Assembly: GCA_030674155.1 (NCBI GenBank)
Contig: CM060328.1
Location: 33,591,859 to 33,614,358 of the forward strand
Source: Stramonita haemastoma
Taxonomy: Eukaryota; Mollusca; Gastropoda; Neogastropoda; Muricidae
DNA length: 22,500 nt
Direction of reading: 5' to 3'
Shown here: in pieces, positions 9,875 through 18,426 of the stretch
Layout: the number at the start of each line of letters is the position of its first letter
Numbering within the stretch: position 1 is the stretch's first letter
Translations under genes and position numbers: made by a program
The notes under the pieces: model-generated
Seen by the model: the letters and a program-made list of their open reading frames with translations, nothing else
Databases searched by the model: none
Told to the model about the DNA's origin: nothing

Positions 9875-9950
9875 ATGTGTGTGTTTGTACGTGCGTGTGT
9901 GTGTGTATTTTTCCACACACGCGTGTGTATGTGTGTGTGTGTGTATGTAA
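9641..9950 (+). repeat. (GT)n array with internal G-rich block
   Basis: (GT)n at 9643-9696, GCGT-containing repeats, a G-rich block at 9722-9767, GGTGTGTG repeats, GCGT, then (GT)n at 9829-9871 and degenerate GT to 9946. The open frames are Cys-Val or Thr-His repeat. Confidence 0.96.
9722..9767 (+). other. G-quadruplex-forming motif
   Basis: G9, G3, G5, G7, G6 and G3 runs separated by C, TT, TGT, AT and CTTGC. Several overlapping quadruplex registers are possible. Confidence 0.78.
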
Positions 9951-10370
9951 AAAAAAAGTGTGCAATATATCTCGATTAAATCGAGGCGAGAGCAAAACAG
10001 ACTCATTGAAATTGCATCACAATTACGAAGCTTGCAGCAACAACTGAAATATATATTTTTCTTTAAAAAACTGCTGTTAATCTCAACATGAAAGAATAGA
10101 CTGAGAAAATTCTACTACTGGAGGCTACACTATCCTTTATTTTTCTATTCTTTTCTCCGCGATTTTTTTCACTTGTCCTGTAATAAAATCTTGAAGAGAG
10201 CAGAGCAGGAGAGGCTGGGGGTGGGGTGGGGGACGGGGAGCAAAACAACCCACCTCGCCCTAACACTACGAGATGGGAGTTCGTTTGCCTGAAGTCGCTT
10301 TAAGAGGGGGAGAGAGAGAAGTGTTTGTGTTGGGTGCGTGTGCGTGTGCCGGCACAAAGTTTGCCTCTCT
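9951..10370. other. Unique sequence with a palindrome and a G-run motif
   Basis: Holds a perfect 7+1+7 palindrome CTCGATTAAATCGAG at 9971-9985 and a G-run motif at 10217-10238. The 10240-10370 part is less AT-rich than its surroundings. No promoter, exon or protein frame can be supported. Confidence 0.5.
10217..10238 (+). other. G-quadruplex-forming motif
   Basis: G5-T-G4-T-G5-AC-G4, a compact four-run motif with loops of one or two bases. Unlike the other two it is not embedded in a GT array, which makes it the most gene-regulatory-looking of the set. Confidence 0.78.
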
Positions 10371-10695
10371 CTGCTTTGCCTCGGTCTCGCTTTTTACCTC
10401 TCTCTCTTCGTCTTTCTCTCTCTCTCTCTCACTATCGGTGTGTCTGTCTCTCTCTGTCTCTCACAGAAGAAGGATGATGATGTTGGGATAACAAAAAACT
10501 AAAGGTGTTGCAGACACGGCTGGAGTGTCGTTTAGGTTGTTTGTAAAACCTTGAGGTCTTCTGCACGTGACTGGTCACAGTGTGTTTTTTGTGGACAGTT
10601 TTTTGTTGTTTTTTTTCTTCTTCTCTTTTGAAGGTAGGATGCTATGTCTTTTTTGTGTACTTTTTGGGGAGGGTTTTCTCTTTCTTTTGAGAATT
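10371..10695. other. Pyrimidine-rich to T-rich sequence, nothing firm
   Basis: CT-rich at about 10390-10465, ending TCTCTGTCTCTCACAG, which resembles a splice acceptor, before GAAGAAGGATGATGATG. Such signals arise by chance in CT repeats and there is no open frame with protein-like content downstream. Confidence 0.45.
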
Positions 10696-10767
10696 CTGTT
10701 ATGTTCTCTGTCTGTGTATCTGTCTGTGTGTCTGTGTGTCTGTGTGTCTGTGTGTCTTGTGTGTCTG

Positions 10768-10860
<93 letters not shown>

Positions 10861-10868
10861 TTCTTTCT

Positions 10869-10901
<33 letters not shown>

Positions 10902-10999
10902 TTTCTTTTTCTTTCTTCTTTCTTTCTTTCTTTCTTCTTCTTTCTTCTTGTGAGAGAGAGAGAGAGAGAGAGGTGTGTGTGTGTGTGTGTGTGTGTGTG

Positions 11000-11043
<44 letters not shown>
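10696..11043 (+). repeat. Compound array: CTGTGT, CTGT, CT, CTTT, GA, GT in order
   Basis: CTGTGTGT to about 10765, CTGT to 10796, (CT)n to about 10860, CTTT with CTTC interruptions to about 10948, (GA)n at about 10952-10972, then (GT)n to 11042. The + strand switches abruptly from all pyrimidine to all purine to alternating. Confidence 0.95.
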
Positions 11044-11044
<1 letters not shown>

Positions 11045-11107
11045 TTTGTGTGTTGTGAGTTCATTCGTTCTTAAAACTTACGTTTTTTCACTATTAGTAA
11101 TATTAGT

Positions 11108-11108
<1 letters not shown>
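11044..11108. other. Short unique segment between arrays
   Basis: About 65 bases with no recognisable feature. Confidence 0.5.
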
Positions 11109-11172
<64 letters not shown>

Positions 11173-11206
11173 GTGCGTGCGTGGCGTGCGTGCGTGCATA
11201 CGTGTG
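11109..11206 (+). repeat. (GT)n followed by GCGT repeats
   Basis: About 31 GT units at 11109-11170, then CCGTGCGTGCGTGGCGTGCG and related repeats to about 11204. Confidence 0.96.
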
Positions 11207-11293
11207 TGGAGGGGAGAGAAGATAAGTAAGCTTTTTTACCATTAAAACTCGAGTTTTCTATTGCTTTCCTTTCTTTAATCTCTTCGTTTCTCA

Positions 11294-11391
11294 TGTGTGT
11301 GTGTGTGTGCATGCGTGCGTGCGTGCGTGCGTGCGTGCATGCGTGCGTGCGTGCGTGCGTGCATGCGTGCGTGCGTGCGTGTGTGTGTGTT
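11294..11391 (+). repeat. (GT)n / (GCGT)n / (GT)n, alternating purine-pyrimidine
   Basis: GT at 11294-11308, about 18 GTGC-phase units to 11380 with three GCAT variants, then GT to 11391. Nearly 98 bases of unbroken purine-pyrimidine alternation with many CpG steps, a classical Z-DNA-prone composition. Confidence 0.96.
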
Positions 11392-11963
<572 letters not shown>

Positions 11964-12714
11964 TTTTTTCTTGTTACTCAGATAAACTGTTGTTTGAAAT
12001 ATGACCACAAATGTGTGCCGTTAAGGGTCTGACAACTCAGGCCCGGCGCGCGCATCCGATTTGGGCATGGGAAAGACTTTATTTTTGATTGATATTTTTT
12101 CAAAGAAAAAAGAAGAATTGACGAAAAAGAGGCAGATAATGACTAAAAGAAGGTGACAGGAAGAAAAGGACCAAAGCAGAAACAAACAGACAAGAATAGA
12201 GAAGTGGGAATTTCTAGCACATAGCTCTTGCAGAAGATGGGGATGCGATGCTATTTAAACGAAAAGTCCCTGGTATCCCTAATGAAAAGGGGGCAGGTAA
12301 ACCAGTGTTTAGGGTAGTCTCTAACCCATTTTTTTTTTCTTGCATTTTTGTGACATCAATTCCCATCGACTAGTTTTAATCAAGCACTAATTTCATTATT
12401 CAACCTTGTCGAAATTGCTAATGATAGCAAACGAACAGACGTTTTGATTAGTTAGGGTTTTTTTTTGTTAAGCTTTCGGTTTTGAGTTGCCTGTTTGCTT
12501 GTTTCGTTGTTGTTGTTATGTTTTGTTGTTTTTTTGGGGGGAGGAAAGTGGAGGGAGGTGTTTCTGGGCTATAGATTCGATATTCACCTACGTAAAAATG
12601 TTTACGTACCCACCAGTTTTACACACCAGTAAAGTAGCCGTATTCTGACTTAAGCATGATGACTTGATATGACACGAGAGTACGTGCGTTTTTAAAGTAA
12701 CTTTTACCTCATCA
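11964..12714. other. Unique sequence with one strong small palindrome
   Basis: About 750 bases of ordinary complexity. A T-run then G-run junction lies at about 12529-12541. At 12589-12608 is a perfect 8-base inverted repeat, TACGTAAA and TTTACGTA, with the loop AATG. No gene seen. Confidence 0.55.
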
Positions 12715-12832
12715 GTTCCTTACCGGCACGAACGGCTTGCTCTTCCAAAACCAGAAAGGTTTTTAACATTTGTGCAAAATGTTCTGCATGCGTTTCTAAT
12801 CTCAGACTTCGGTTTGTAGTATCACACAATGT
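12715..12832 (-). mobile_element. SINE family B fragment, 5'-truncated and old
   Basis: On the minus strand it keeps the central segment (ACTACAAACCGAAGTCTGAG, diverged), then CGCATGCAGAACAT, GTTAAAAACC and GGAAGAGCAAGCCGTT, in the same order as in 8291-8439. The tRNA-like head is missing and many positions differ, so it is an old partial copy. Confidence 0.68.
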
Positions 12833-12919
12833 TTTTTAGGTACAAAACAGTCAGTACTAATGTTAACTTAAGGTGAAAGTCTCTTTAAATAGGCATCTCT
12901 ATGATAGTTTGAACCCAGG

Positions 12920-13325
12920 ATGGATCGGTAGTCTAGAGGTAACGCGCCTGCCTAGAAAGCAAAAAATCCGGGTCGGAGTGTGCGGTAGTTCGAATCCCGT
13001 TTAGGCCCAAAACTTTTCCCCCATCCATTAGATCATGAGTGGTGGTCTGGGTGCTAGTTTTTCGGATGAGACGATAAACCGAGGCCCAGTGTGTAATCCA
13101 TCATTATTTAGCGCACAAAATAGAACCCACAGCAACAGAGTGTTCTTCCTGGCAAAATTCTTTAGAAGAAAGCACTCCAGAAAACACTTGCAGACAAGAA
13201 AAAAAAATACGGTGGCGCTGCGATTGTGGCGACGTGCTTTCCCCGGGGATAGCAGCCCGAATTTCACGCAGAGAAATCTGCTGTGACATAAAGTGGTATA
13301 AAATACAAAATAAATAAGATAAATC
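12920..13325 (+). mobile_element. SINE family C, full-length, tRNA-headed
   Basis: The head has box-A-like TAGTCTAGAGG (12929-12939) and box-B GTTCGAATCCC (12988-12998). Next come a GAGTGGTGGTCTGGGTGCTAG segment and the central TTCGGATGAGACGATAAACC (13061-13080). The 3' domain runs from GGTGGCGCTGCGATTGTGGC (13211) through GCAGCCCGAATTTCACGCAG to TGACATAAAGTGGTA, followed by an A-rich ATAAAATACAAAATAAATAA-type tail. The central segment is shared with family B. I associate this arrangement with a widespread gastropod SINE (from memory). No clear target-site duplication was found, and there is no coding capacity. Confidence 0.87.
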
Positions 13326-13950
13326 CCGGGTTGGTAAACTGTGAGCGCATTGCTTTAACCATTATATAGCATAAACCCCAACCTTCCATCAATACCGCTT
13401 AGATTCTTGACACCTACAATATGTATATAAAAACATTGGGATATGTATCGCTGCACATTGTGTTTTGAGAAAACAGTTTCATTATCACAGATTGCAAGTG
13501 GTCTTTTCACTAATTCTTGTTGTCGTTTTTTCTAGACATTATTGTGAAAGTTGTCATTGGCGTTGTTTTAATTGTTTTGTTTTTGCTGTTATGTTGTAGA
13601 CATGATCTCATTGAAGGCTTCTTATCTAATTGTGTTTGTTTTTGTCTAATTTTTGTTCTTGTTGCTGCGGTTTTTGCTTCCGTGTCATCCTTGTTCCCTT
13701 TAAAGTATCTCTGATTTCTGTGTTTTTATACATTACTGGAAATGATTAATGTGCTCCAACGGGAGCTTTTGCAGTCTACATGAAAACAATACGCTAAAAG
13801 CATTATTTTCTGCTTTTGCATACACCTGTTCCCTGCAGACTGCAATATTTGTCAAATCTACTCCTAAACAAGGCATTTTTAAATGGCCTGATTATTAACG
13901 GATATCTATTTTCCATTTAAAGATTTTATGCTGGAACTTTTTTAATCTAA
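13326..13950. other. AT-rich unique sequence with a nested hairpin
   Basis: About 620 bases, T-rich in the middle. The 65-residue hydrophobic open frame at 13517-13714 comes from T-rich codons and has no supporting feature. A nested inverted repeat lies at 13769-13845. Confidence 0.5.
13769..13845. other. Nested stem-loop, about 77 nt
   Basis: Outer arms TTGCAGTCT (13769-13777) and AGACTGCAA (13837-13845) are perfect complements. Inner arms AAAAGCA (13796-13802) and TGCTTTT (13811-13817) are perfect complements around an 8-base loop. The two intervening segments are 18 and 19 bases long, and several bases in them can also pair. The geometry is compatible with a small-RNA precursor or the inner part of a small inverted-repeat element; nothing shows that it is transcribed. 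Confidence 0.6.
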
Positions 13951-14241
13951 AGCATACATAAACAACACAACTTTTCCGGGGAATATTTGGCAAGATATCT
14001 TAAACGAAGATTGCACAATAATAATTTTGAAATTATGTTTGGAACATTACCGTACAATTTTAGTTTTTACAAATATGCTATTTTAAATAAAATTGATAGA
14101 AGAGAGTTTCCAACTTTTGATAGTGTTAAATCGGATTTTCCTCTTTGCAAAATATTCGGTAATGTAGATTACGTCCTTGTAAATTACAATATTGAAAATT
14201 GCTTAAAGTTTGAGGTTAAGTCGTTAAAGATGTATCATTAA
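13951..14241 (+). CDS. Unassigned small open frame, AT-rich, possible exon or relic
   Basis: An open frame of 96 codons follows a stop at 13948-13950 and ends with TAA at 14239-14241. The only ATG near its front is at 14035 (MFGTLPYNFSFYKYAILNKI), so it may instead be part of an exon. The translation is complex rather than repetitive and contains charged and aromatic residues in protein-like proportion (for example RREFPTFDSVKSDFPLCKIF), unlike nearly every other open frame in the window. I do not recognise a domain, signal peptide or membrane segment. It lies in AT-rich sequence, where a 96-codon open frame is less easily explained by chance than in GC-rich DNA, but a random origin is still quite possible. 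It could also be a worn fragment of a transposon protein. No promoter, splice site or neighbouring exon supports it. Confidence 0.15.
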   Translation, partial: SIHKQHNFSGEYLARYLKRRLHNNNFEIMFGTLPYNFSFYKYAILNKIDRREFPTFDSVKSDFPLCKIFGNVDYVLVNYNIENCLKFEVKSLKMYH

Positions 14242-14292
14242 TTGTCGTTTCTGTTTTGTTTTGTTTTGTTGCGTCTGTTGGTTTGTGGTTGT

Positions 14293-14293
<1 letters not shown>

Positions 14294-14354
<61 letters not shown>

Positions 14355-14366
14355 GATGATGATGAT
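14294..14366 (+). repeat. (GAT)n microsatellite
   Basis: Twenty pure GAT units at 14294-14353, one extra T, then four more units to 14366. Confidence 0.98.
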
Positions 14367-14442
14367 TGTAAGAAGCGTTATAGCCAAACAAACACGGCTA
14401 CATGTAAAATCTGATGACGTTAGAAACTGATAATAGGGATTT

Positions 14443-14757
14443 ATTAAAGGGCACGGGATAGTTCAGGGATCAGAGCACTCGCTTTCCACCAGCAAAGGTT
14501 AAGCAGCACCGAGCGTGGTTACCAAGTGGATGGATAACCATTTGAGCGCCTTCGCTTAGTGCAGTTCCCCAGTTACACCAGCTGTAAATGAGTACCTGCC
14601 CTCTTTAGGATCAGGAAAGGTAAAGCAGCAAAGGAGAAGGATGGGCGCCCCCCTTTCAAAATAAAATTATGCTGGCCCCCTAGAGAAGCTGAAGTCTCTG
14701 GTACCTCGCTCCCCTACGACCACATAGGTTATGGGAACATCTTTACCTTTTACCTTA
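14443..14757 (+). mobile_element. SINE family A copy 2 with candidate target-site duplication
   Basis: The head GGGCACGGGATAGTTCAGGG has a box-A-like TAGTTCAGGGA. The 5S-like segment is at 14497-14540 (GGTTAAGCAGCACCG, GTGGTTACCAAG, TGGATGG). The body and the CTTTACC-type tail match the other copies, with a small A-rich insertion (CAAAATAAAATT) before GCTGGCCCC. AGGGATTT occurs at 14435-14442 and again at 14761-14768, a candidate 8-bp duplication of the insertion site. Confidence 0.88.
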
Positions 14758-14847
14758 AAAAGGGATTTGACTTTTACTTATCTGACTACACCAATGACAA
14801 AAGAGAGAAAGCAGTCACACGACACTGCGATGTTCACCATCTGGTGT

Positions 14848-14935
14848 TAATAATAATAATCATACAATAGAATTTGTATAGCGCTATATCTTGATAAAAC
14901 AAATCAAAGCGCTTGCATTCGTTCTACACAACACA
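14848..14935 (+). repeat. Probable dispersed-repeat fragment with AGCGCT motif
   Basis: A TAATAATAATAAT run leads into ACAATAGAATTTGTATAGCG, CTATATCTTGATAAAAC and AAATCAAAGCGCTTGC. I associate this arrangement, with its paired AGCGCT/AAGCGCTT motifs, with a dispersed repeat in marine invertebrates; recognition is from memory and only one copy is present here. Confidence 0.4.
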
Positions 14936-15009
14936 CAAGCAATCAACAACAATTTGCAGTTTTAACAAATTCGAATGTCACTCAAACGCACGCACGCGCG
15001 CACGCCCAC

Positions 15010-15010
<1 letters not shown>

Positions 15011-15080
<70 letters not shown>
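15011..15080 (+). repeat. (CA)35 microsatellite
   Basis: Pure AC dinucleotide for 70 bases, preceded by CACGCACGCGCGCACGCC and followed by AACAACACACACACATGG. Confidence 0.98.
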
Positions 15081-15082
<2 letters not shown>

Positions 15083-15096
15083 CAACACACACACAT

Positions 15097-15252
15097 GGTG
15101 TTGACGTTTATGGTGTTATCGTCAGCGCAGCAGGCCCCATAAAACACCCGAAATGTGACCACGGTAACCGTATCGCGTTTTCTCTGAGTTAAAAGTTTGT
15201 CGGCAACTTCACCTGCCTGAAGATCTCTTAACGCAGGAGAAAACGAGCTCTC
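15097..15252 (-). other. Protein-like open segment, weak PP2C-type resemblance
   Basis: Between a (CAA)n and a (CA)n array the minus strand reads 52 complex codons: ESSFSPALRDLQAGEVADKL, then LTQRKRDTVTVVTFRVFYG, then ACCADDNTINVNT. The stretch EVADKLL, about six residues, then RDTVTVVTFRV recalls the C-terminal end of PP2C-family phosphatases, where an Asp-Asn pair precedes a Thr-Val-(Val/Ile)-Val strand. Here the Asn is replaced by Thr and no other PP2C motif is nearby. Both ends run into simple repeats and there is no good splice site. It may be a relic, a repeat fragment or chance. Confidence 0.2.
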
Positions 15253-15257
15253 AACGA

Positions 15258-15292
15258 CAACAACAACAACAACAACAAGAACAACAAACAAC
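15258..15292 (+). repeat. (CAA)n microsatellite
   Basis: About ten CAA units with one GAA variant. Confidence 0.93.
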
Positions 15293-15329
15293 ACTTCAGG
15301 TCCTATATCTGTCTTTGCGAGTCCGTTGT

Positions 15330-15498
15330 CTAACGTCTGTCTGTAAGTTGTCCGTCTGTCTTCTATCTCTGTCTCTGATAGCTTAGCTCTGTTTGTTTCT
15401 CTGTACTTCCCTTGTTTGTCTTTGTTTTTCTTTTGCTGTGTTTGGTTCTATCTTTGTCTCTGTCTGTCTCTGTCTGTCTGTTTGTCTGTTGTCTGTCT

Positions 15499-15529
<31 letters not shown>

Positions 15530-15572
15530 TCTGTCTTCGTCTGTCTTCTGTCTGTCTGTCCTGTCTGTCTCT

Positions 15573-15655
<83 letters not shown>

Positions 15656-15668
15656 CTCTCTTTCTCTT
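15330..15668 (+). repeat. CTGT then (CT)n pyrimidine array
   Basis: Degenerate CTGT and TCTG repeats from about 15330 to 15575 with TTCTG and CCTG slips, then a pure (CT)n tract at about 15577-15651. Confidence 0.95.
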
Positions 15669-15911
15669 TCACTGTTTCTATTCGTGACTTTTGCACGTAC
15701 ACACAAACACATATACACATGCACAAATGCGTGTATACGACAAACATATTTTCATGTTGTTGTTATAATTCTTGTTGCTGTTGATGTTTTCATCAGCTTA
15801 ACATCACTGGGATCCAGTAAGCATATACATACTGTCTAACAAAGAAGAGCTTGGTATTACTGTAACATGGTAAGTATGTAATGAATGAGAAATCTAGCAT
15901 GCATTGGTTTG
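15669..15911. other. Unique spacer, nothing recognised
   Basis: About 240 bases of ordinary complexity with a short CACA/CATA patch at about 15700-15725. No gene or element signature. Confidence 0.5.
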
Positions 15912-16022
15912 CTTTATTTTATTTTATTTTTTACCACTTTATGTCAGAGCAGATTTCTCTGCGTGAAATTCGGACTGCTCTGCCCGGGGAGAGCGCGTCG
16001 CCACAAGTGCAGCGCCTACCCA
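15912..16022 (-). mobile_element. SINE family C, 5'-truncated copy
   Basis: On the minus strand it has only the 3' domain: GGCGCTGCACTTGTGGCGAC, CGCTCTCCCCGGGCAGAGCA, TCCGAATTTCACGCAGAGAA and TGACATAAAGTGGTA, then an A-rich tail (AAATAAAATAAAATAAAG on that strand). It matches 13211-13302 closely, including the TGACATAAAGTGGTA end. 5' truncation is the usual result of incomplete LINE-driven reverse transcription. Confidence 0.85.
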
Positions 16023-16213
16023 TGCTTTCAAGTATTTTCCAATGTTGATAGTCCATAGCACGCCTTCAGATGATTGTTTGTATTTGAATGAAATGTATAG
16101 GTTGTGATGGCTATTTCTCGCCACAAGCTGCAATCTATCTCAATTTTCAAAGCAAACTAACATATTTATACATGTCTAAACTCCTTTCGGACTTTTCAGT
16201 TTCTAGGCAAATG

Positions 16214-16517
16214 TGAGACGGAATATTTCAGTGGTAGACACTAACTCTCCCAAAACTAAGGTTAAGCAGCATCAAGTGTGGTTACCAATTGGATGGGTGA
16301 CCGTTTGTGCACCGTGGTTTCACTACAACTCCCCAGTTCACCCAGCTGTAAATGGGTACCTGCCCTCTTTAGGGTCAGGGAAGGTAAAGCAGCGAGGGAG
16401 AGGAGATGGTCGCCACCCTCAATTATGCTGGCCCCTAGAGAAGCTGAGGTCTCTGACGCCTCGCTCCCCTACAACCACATAGTTTATGGGACACCTTTAC
16501 CTTTACCTTTTACTTTT
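16214..16517 (+). mobile_element. SINE family A copy 3 with candidate target-site duplication
   Basis: The head is worn (GGAATATTTCAGTGGTAGAC). The 5S-like segment is clear at 16260-16303 (GGTTAAGCAGCATCAAG, GTGGTTACCAAT, TGGATGGGTGACCG). The body contains CAGCTGTAAATGGGTACCTG, GCAGCGAGGGAGAGGAG and GCTGGCCCC, and the tail is two to three CTTTAC units. TAGGCAAATG at 16204-16213 and TAGGCAAGTG at 16518-16527 form a candidate 10-bp target-site duplication with one mismatch. The 304-bp length fits the other copies. Confidence 0.9.
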
Positions 16518-16527
16518 TAGGCAAGTG

Positions 16528-16828
16528 CATTACCTCTAAGATCACAGATCCACCTGTTTTCCCATGAAACATACCAAACACTACCGCTGTGTCCCATTGA
16601 CTCCTCAAGGAGTCACGGAAAGAGTACAGACAAGTCTCAAGGTAACCAATACCCTATAACATTACTCGTTCATTTTCAAGTTGGGTGACTCCCAAAACAA
16701 AACTGTGGTAGTACTTGTTTGTAACTCTTTGTGGTGTCTGTGCGAAGGAAAGGAAGATGTTTCTAGTCCGGTGGCTAATGAACAAGCTATTCCCTTCAGT
16801 GCGCAGACAGGACATGGAAGTAATTGCC
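16528..16828. other. Unique sequence, nothing recognised
   Basis: About 300 bases of ordinary complexity. Both strands have open frames across it, but they run into the repeats downstream and show no domain. Confidence 0.5.
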
Positions 16829-16895
16829 GTGAAAATGAGTTGGCTAGTGGTTCAACAGTTGTCTGTCTGTGTGTGTGTTTATTTGTCTGTTTGTT

Positions 16896-16932
<37 letters not shown>

Positions 16933-17100
16933 TCTGTCTTTGTCTGTCTGTCTGTCTGTTCTGTCTGTCTGTGAAGATGAGTTGGCTGGTGGTTCAACAG
17001 TTGTCTATCTTGCTGTCTGTGATTATAATTATGTTTATTTGTCTGTGTGTGTGTGTGTGTGTCTGTCTGTGAAGATGATCCGGCTGGTAGTTCAACAGTT
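16829..17100 (+). repeat. Three 32-bp repeats separated by CTGT arrays
   Basis: The 32-bp segment (GTGAARATGAGTTGGCTRGT, then GGTTCAACAGTT) occurs at 16829-16860, 16971-17002 and 17069-17100. Spacing is 142 and 98 bp because the CTGT and GT spacers differ in length. Copies 1 and 2 differ at two positions; copy 3 has a few more changes (GATCCGG). The spacers carry TTCTG and CTTTG slips. The copies fall in different reading frames, which argues against protein-level selection. Confidence 0.93.
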
Positions 17101-17593
<493 letters not shown>

Positions 17594-17652
17594 ATAATAG
17601 GCTCTTGCTGTCTTTAGGTGACATTTAGTTTATTGAGTGTGGGTGCTTGTCT

Positions 17653-17668
17653 GCGCACGCGCGCACGC

Positions 17669-17727
<59 letters not shown>

Positions 17728-17846
17728 CGTGCGCACGCGCGCGTGTGTGTGTGGGGGGATGTCTGTGTGTCTGTTTGTGGGTGTATGTATGTGTGTAAGT
17801 GTGGCGCGCGCGCGCGTGTGTGTGTGTGTGCGTGCGTGTGCGCGCT
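17653..17846 (+). repeat. GC/GT alternating arrays (Z-DNA-prone)
   Basis: GCGCACGCGCGCACGCAC at about 17653, (GT)n at 17673-17725, GTGCGCACGCGCGCGTG near 17729, a G6 run, degenerate GT, then (GC)n at 17804-17816 running into GT, GCGT and GCGC to 17846. Nearly the whole stretch alternates purine and pyrimidine. Confidence 0.95.
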
Positions 17847-18078
17847 TTATACCACATAACAATTATATGCGTGCAATGCAGGAATAAATCATTCAGACAC
17901 TGACCCTATCAGTCTACTAACAGTATGTTTCTCTGTAATGAGAGTAAAATCAAAGCTGTCTTCTTACTGACCCTACCAGAAAAGCCTAAGGTATAACGCC
18001 TTCAGCTCATTTTTCACCTTGGTTTACCTATACAATAACCCATAAAACTCTGTTTCGTCAAGCATTGCCAAAAAAAAA
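17847..18078. other. Unique spacer, nothing recognised
   Basis: About 230 bases of ordinary-complexity sequence between two simple-repeat arrays, with no gene signature. Confidence 0.5.
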
Positions 18079-18222
18079 TAAAAGAAGAAGAAGAAAAAGG
18101 AGGAGAAGGAGAAGAAAAGAAGAAGAAGAAGAAGAAGAAGAAGAAGAAGAAGAAGAAGAAGAAGAAGAAGAAGAACAACAACAACAACAAACAACAACAA
18201 CAAGAACAAGAAGAAGAAAGAA
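18079..18222 (+). repeat. (GAA)n and (CAA)n purine-rich tract
   Basis: A-run, GAAGAA with GGA variants, about 19 pure GAA units at 18119-18174, then CAA units to about 18200 and GAA again. Long GAA tracts are known triplex formers. The Leu/Val/Ser runs on the minus strand are repeat translations. Confidence 0.96.
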
Positions 18223-18319
18223 AGTAGCATTCTCAGTAAAGTAGCTCATGAACAAAAACAGCTGTGGATTAATCAGGTGTGAAGTGAAGCAACTAATATC
18301 AAGAGGGAACAGCACAGAA

Positions 18320-18426
18320 GTAGCAGCAGGAGATAATGACAGAGGTGTTGTGAAGATAACGTGACTACAGCAGCTGAAGAGGTAAAGCACCAGCAGTAGT
18401 TAATGTCACAGGTGTTGTGAAGATGT
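18320..18426 (+). repeat. 66-67 bp minisatellite, left part
   Basis: GGTGTTGTGAAGAT occurs at 18344 and 18411, a period of 67. The unit includes GTGACTACAGCAGCTGAAGA, GGTAAAGCACCAGCAGTAG and AATGNCASAGGTG. The right-hand remainder lies beyond a SINE insertion. Confidence 0.85.

Noticed and set aside
10440..10475. Splice acceptor TCTCTCACAG before GAAGAAGGATG
   Set aside because: CT repeats ending in CAG arise by chance, and no coding-like sequence follows.
12925..13000. tRNA gene on the plus strand
   Set aside because: Box A and box B are present but the arms do not fold into a cloverleaf, and the body downstream is a SINE.
13517..13714. Small membrane protein of 65 residues
   Set aside because: Hydrophobicity follows from T-rich codons; there is no other evidence of a gene.
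15912..16030. Target-site duplication around the truncated family C SINE (CATGC words on both sides)
   Set aside because: The match is too short and imperfect, and it does not sit exactly at the element ends.
16829..17100. CRISPR-like array
   Set aside because: Three repeats only, with spacers that are simple CTGT repeats of unequal length, in an animal-type genome.
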